Source: Protonemura montana (lineage: Eukaryota; Arthropoda; Insecta; Plecoptera; Nemouridae). From it: 64,000 nucleotides of DNA. Location: contig OX387609.1 of assembly GCA_947568835.1 (NCBI GenBank), positions 16,265,208 through 16,329,207 of the forward strand, written 5' to 3'. Under the pieces are notes generated by a model. That model saw only the letters and a list, made by a program, of their open reading frames with translations. It made no database searches and had not been told where the DNA came from. Shown piece by piece: positions 61,901-64,000 of this stretch; the stretch's first letter is position 1; the number at the start of each line of letters is the position of its first letter. Made by a program: the position numbers and the translations under genes.

Positions 61901-64000
61901 ACACAAACATCTCATGTGAAACCAGACACAAACATCTCATGTGAAACCAGACACAAACATCTCATGTGAAACCAGACACAAACATCTCATGTGAAACCAG
62001 ACACAAACATCTCATGTGAAACCAGACACAAACATCTCATGTGAAACCAGACACAAACATCTCATGTGAAACCAGACACAAACATCTCATGTGAAACCAG
62101 ACACAAACATCTCATGTGAAACCAGACACAAACATCTCATGTGAAACCAGACACAAACATCTCATGTGAAACCAGACACAAACATCTCATGTGAAACCAG
62201 ACACAAACATCTCATGTGAAACCAGACACAAACATCTCATGTGAAACCAGACACAAACATCTCATGTGAAACCAGACACAAACATCTCATGTGAAACCAG
62301 ACACAAACATCTCATGTGAAACCAGACACAAACATCTCATGTGAAACCAGACACAAACATCTCATGTGAAACCAGACACAAACATCTCATGTGAAACCAG
62401 ACACAAACATCTCATGTGAAACCAGACACAAACATCTCATGTGAAACCAGACACAAACATCTCATGTGAAACCAGACACAAACATCTCATGTGAAACCAG
62501 ACACAAACATCTCATGTGAAACCAGACACAAACATCTCATGTGAAACCAGACACAAACATCTCATGTGAAACCAGACACAAACATCTCATGTGAAACCAG
62601 ACACAAACATCTCATGTGAAACCAGACACAAACATCTCATGTGAAACCAGACACAAACATCTCATGTGAAACCAGACACAAACATCTCATGTGAAACCAG
62701 ACACAAACATCTCATGTGAAACCAGACACAAACATCTCATGTGAAACCAGACACAAACATCTCATGTGAAACCAGACACAAACATCTCATGTGAAACCAG
62801 ACACAAACATCTCATGTGAAACCAGACACAAACATCTCATGTGAAACCAGACACAAACATCTCATGTGAAACCAGACACAAACATCTCATGTGAAACCAG
62901 ACACAAACATCTCATGTGAAACCAGACACAAACATCTCATGTGAAACCAGACACAAACATCTCATGTGAAACCAGACACAAACATCTCATGTGAAACCAG
63001 ACACAAACATCTCATGTGAAACCAGACACAAACATCTCATGTGAAACCAGACACAAACATCTCATGTGAAACCAGACACAAACATCTCATGTGAAACCAG
63101 ACACAAACATCTCATGTGAAACCAGACACAAACATCTCATGTGAAACCAGACACAAACATCTCATGTGAAACCAGACACAAACATCTCATGTGAAACCAG
63201 ACACNNNNNNNNNNNNNNNNNNNNNNNNNNNNNNNNNNNNNNNNNNNNNNNNNNNNNNNNNNNNNNNNNNNNNNNNNNNNNNNNNNNNNNNNNNNNNNNN
63301 NNNNNNNNNNNNNNNNNNNNNNNNNNNNNNNNNNNNNNNNNNNNNNNNNNNNNNNNNNNNNNNNNNNNNNNNNNNNNNNNNNNNNNNNNNNNNNNNNNNN
63401 NNNNCAGACACAAACATCTCATGTGAAACCAGACACAAACATCTCATGTGAAACCAGACACAAACATCTCATGTGAAACCAGACACAAACATCTCGTGTG
63501 AAACCAGACACAAACATCTCATGTGAAACCAGACACAAACATCTCGTGTGAAACCAGACACAAACATCTCATGTGAAACCAGACACAAACATCTCATGTG
63601 AAACCAGACACAAACATCTCATGTGAAACCAGACACAAACATCTCGTGTGAAACCAGACACAAACATCTCATGTGAAACCAGACACAAACATCTCATGTG
63701 AAACCAGACACAAACATCTCATGTGAAACCAGACACAAACATCTCATGTGAAACCAGACACAAACATCTCATGTGAAACCAGACACAAACATCTCATGTG
63801 AAACCAGACACAAACATCTCATGTGAAACCAGACACAAACATCTCATGTGAAACCAGACACAAACATCTCATGTGAAACCAGACACAAACATCTCATGTG
63901 AAACCAGACACAAACATGTCATGTGAAACCAGACACAAACATCTCATGTGAAACCAGACACAAACATCTCATGTGAAACCAGACACAAACATCTCATGTG
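49985..64000. repeat. 25-bp satellite, over 14 kb (about 555 units), open at the right edge
   Basis: Unit CAGACACAAACATCTCATGT followed by GAAAC. Almost perfectly homogeneous. Common variants are CTCGTG for CTCATG, clustered at 50.3-51.9, 53.3-54.8 and 63.5-63.7 kb, and CATGTCATG near both ends. Phase slips occur near 51987, 52605, 55298, 57200 and 60537. It lies in the intron upstream of the PsuG exon, starting about 22 bp from its acceptor. ORFs within it are artefacts. Confidence 0.98.
63205..63404. other. Assembly gap (200 N)
   Basis: Exactly 200 N inside the 25-bp satellite, likely a placeholder of arbitrary size. The true array length is therefore unknown. Confidence 0.99.

Noticed and set aside
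49985..64000. CRISPR-like array (25-bp repeats)
   Set aside because: No spacers; head-to-tail satellite in an arthropod intron.

Overview
This is eukaryotic, almost certainly arthropod, genomic DNA: GT-AG introns, 5S- and tRNA-derived SINEs, non-LTR retrotransposons, a foldback MITE family and a pentanucleotide (TTAGG)n block of the arthropod telomere type. No species is assigned. Most of the window is tandem repeat, but it also holds two split host genes, read here from short phase-matched exons that do not appear as long ORFs.

Layout: 1-5.9 kb, a 64-bp minisatellite and three 5S-derived SINE copies with expanded cores. 5.87-10.28 kb, a 5'-truncated LINE whose two ORFs lie in one frame split by a single TAG. 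10.5-18.5 kb, arrays of 47, 57, 91, 15 and 96 bp. 18.55-32.99 kb, a ten-exon tetraspanin gene on the plus strand (about 474 codons, four membrane segments, CCG-containing extracellular loop, unusually long cytoplasmic tail). Nearly every intron carries its own tandem array, and one also carries a LINE. 33.7-45.3 kb is gene-poor: 73-bp, 52-bp, 114-bp, 19-bp, 91-bp and 47-bp arrays, MITEs and a hairpin. 46.08-49.96 kb on the minus strand holds four exons of a fused pseudouridine-5'-phosphate glycosidase / PfkB kinase gene, whose inter-domain linker is itself a coding 12-bp minisatellite. 49.98-64.0 kb is a 25-bp satellite of more than 14 kb (with a 200-N gap) lying in the intron directly upstream of the glycosidase exon. 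The two genes converge.

The main observation is how these arrays seem to arise and where they sit. At least four dispersed elements (5S-SINE, tRNA-SINE, the MITE, and an unnamed 24.9/45.0 kb repeat) each occur both as ordinary copies and with one sub-segment expanded into a minisatellite. A second amplification may have produced the 15-bp array from the 91-bp unit. Inside the two genes the arrays repeatedly begin or end within a few to about 80 bp of splice sites. The MITE family has clear 7-bp target-site duplications.
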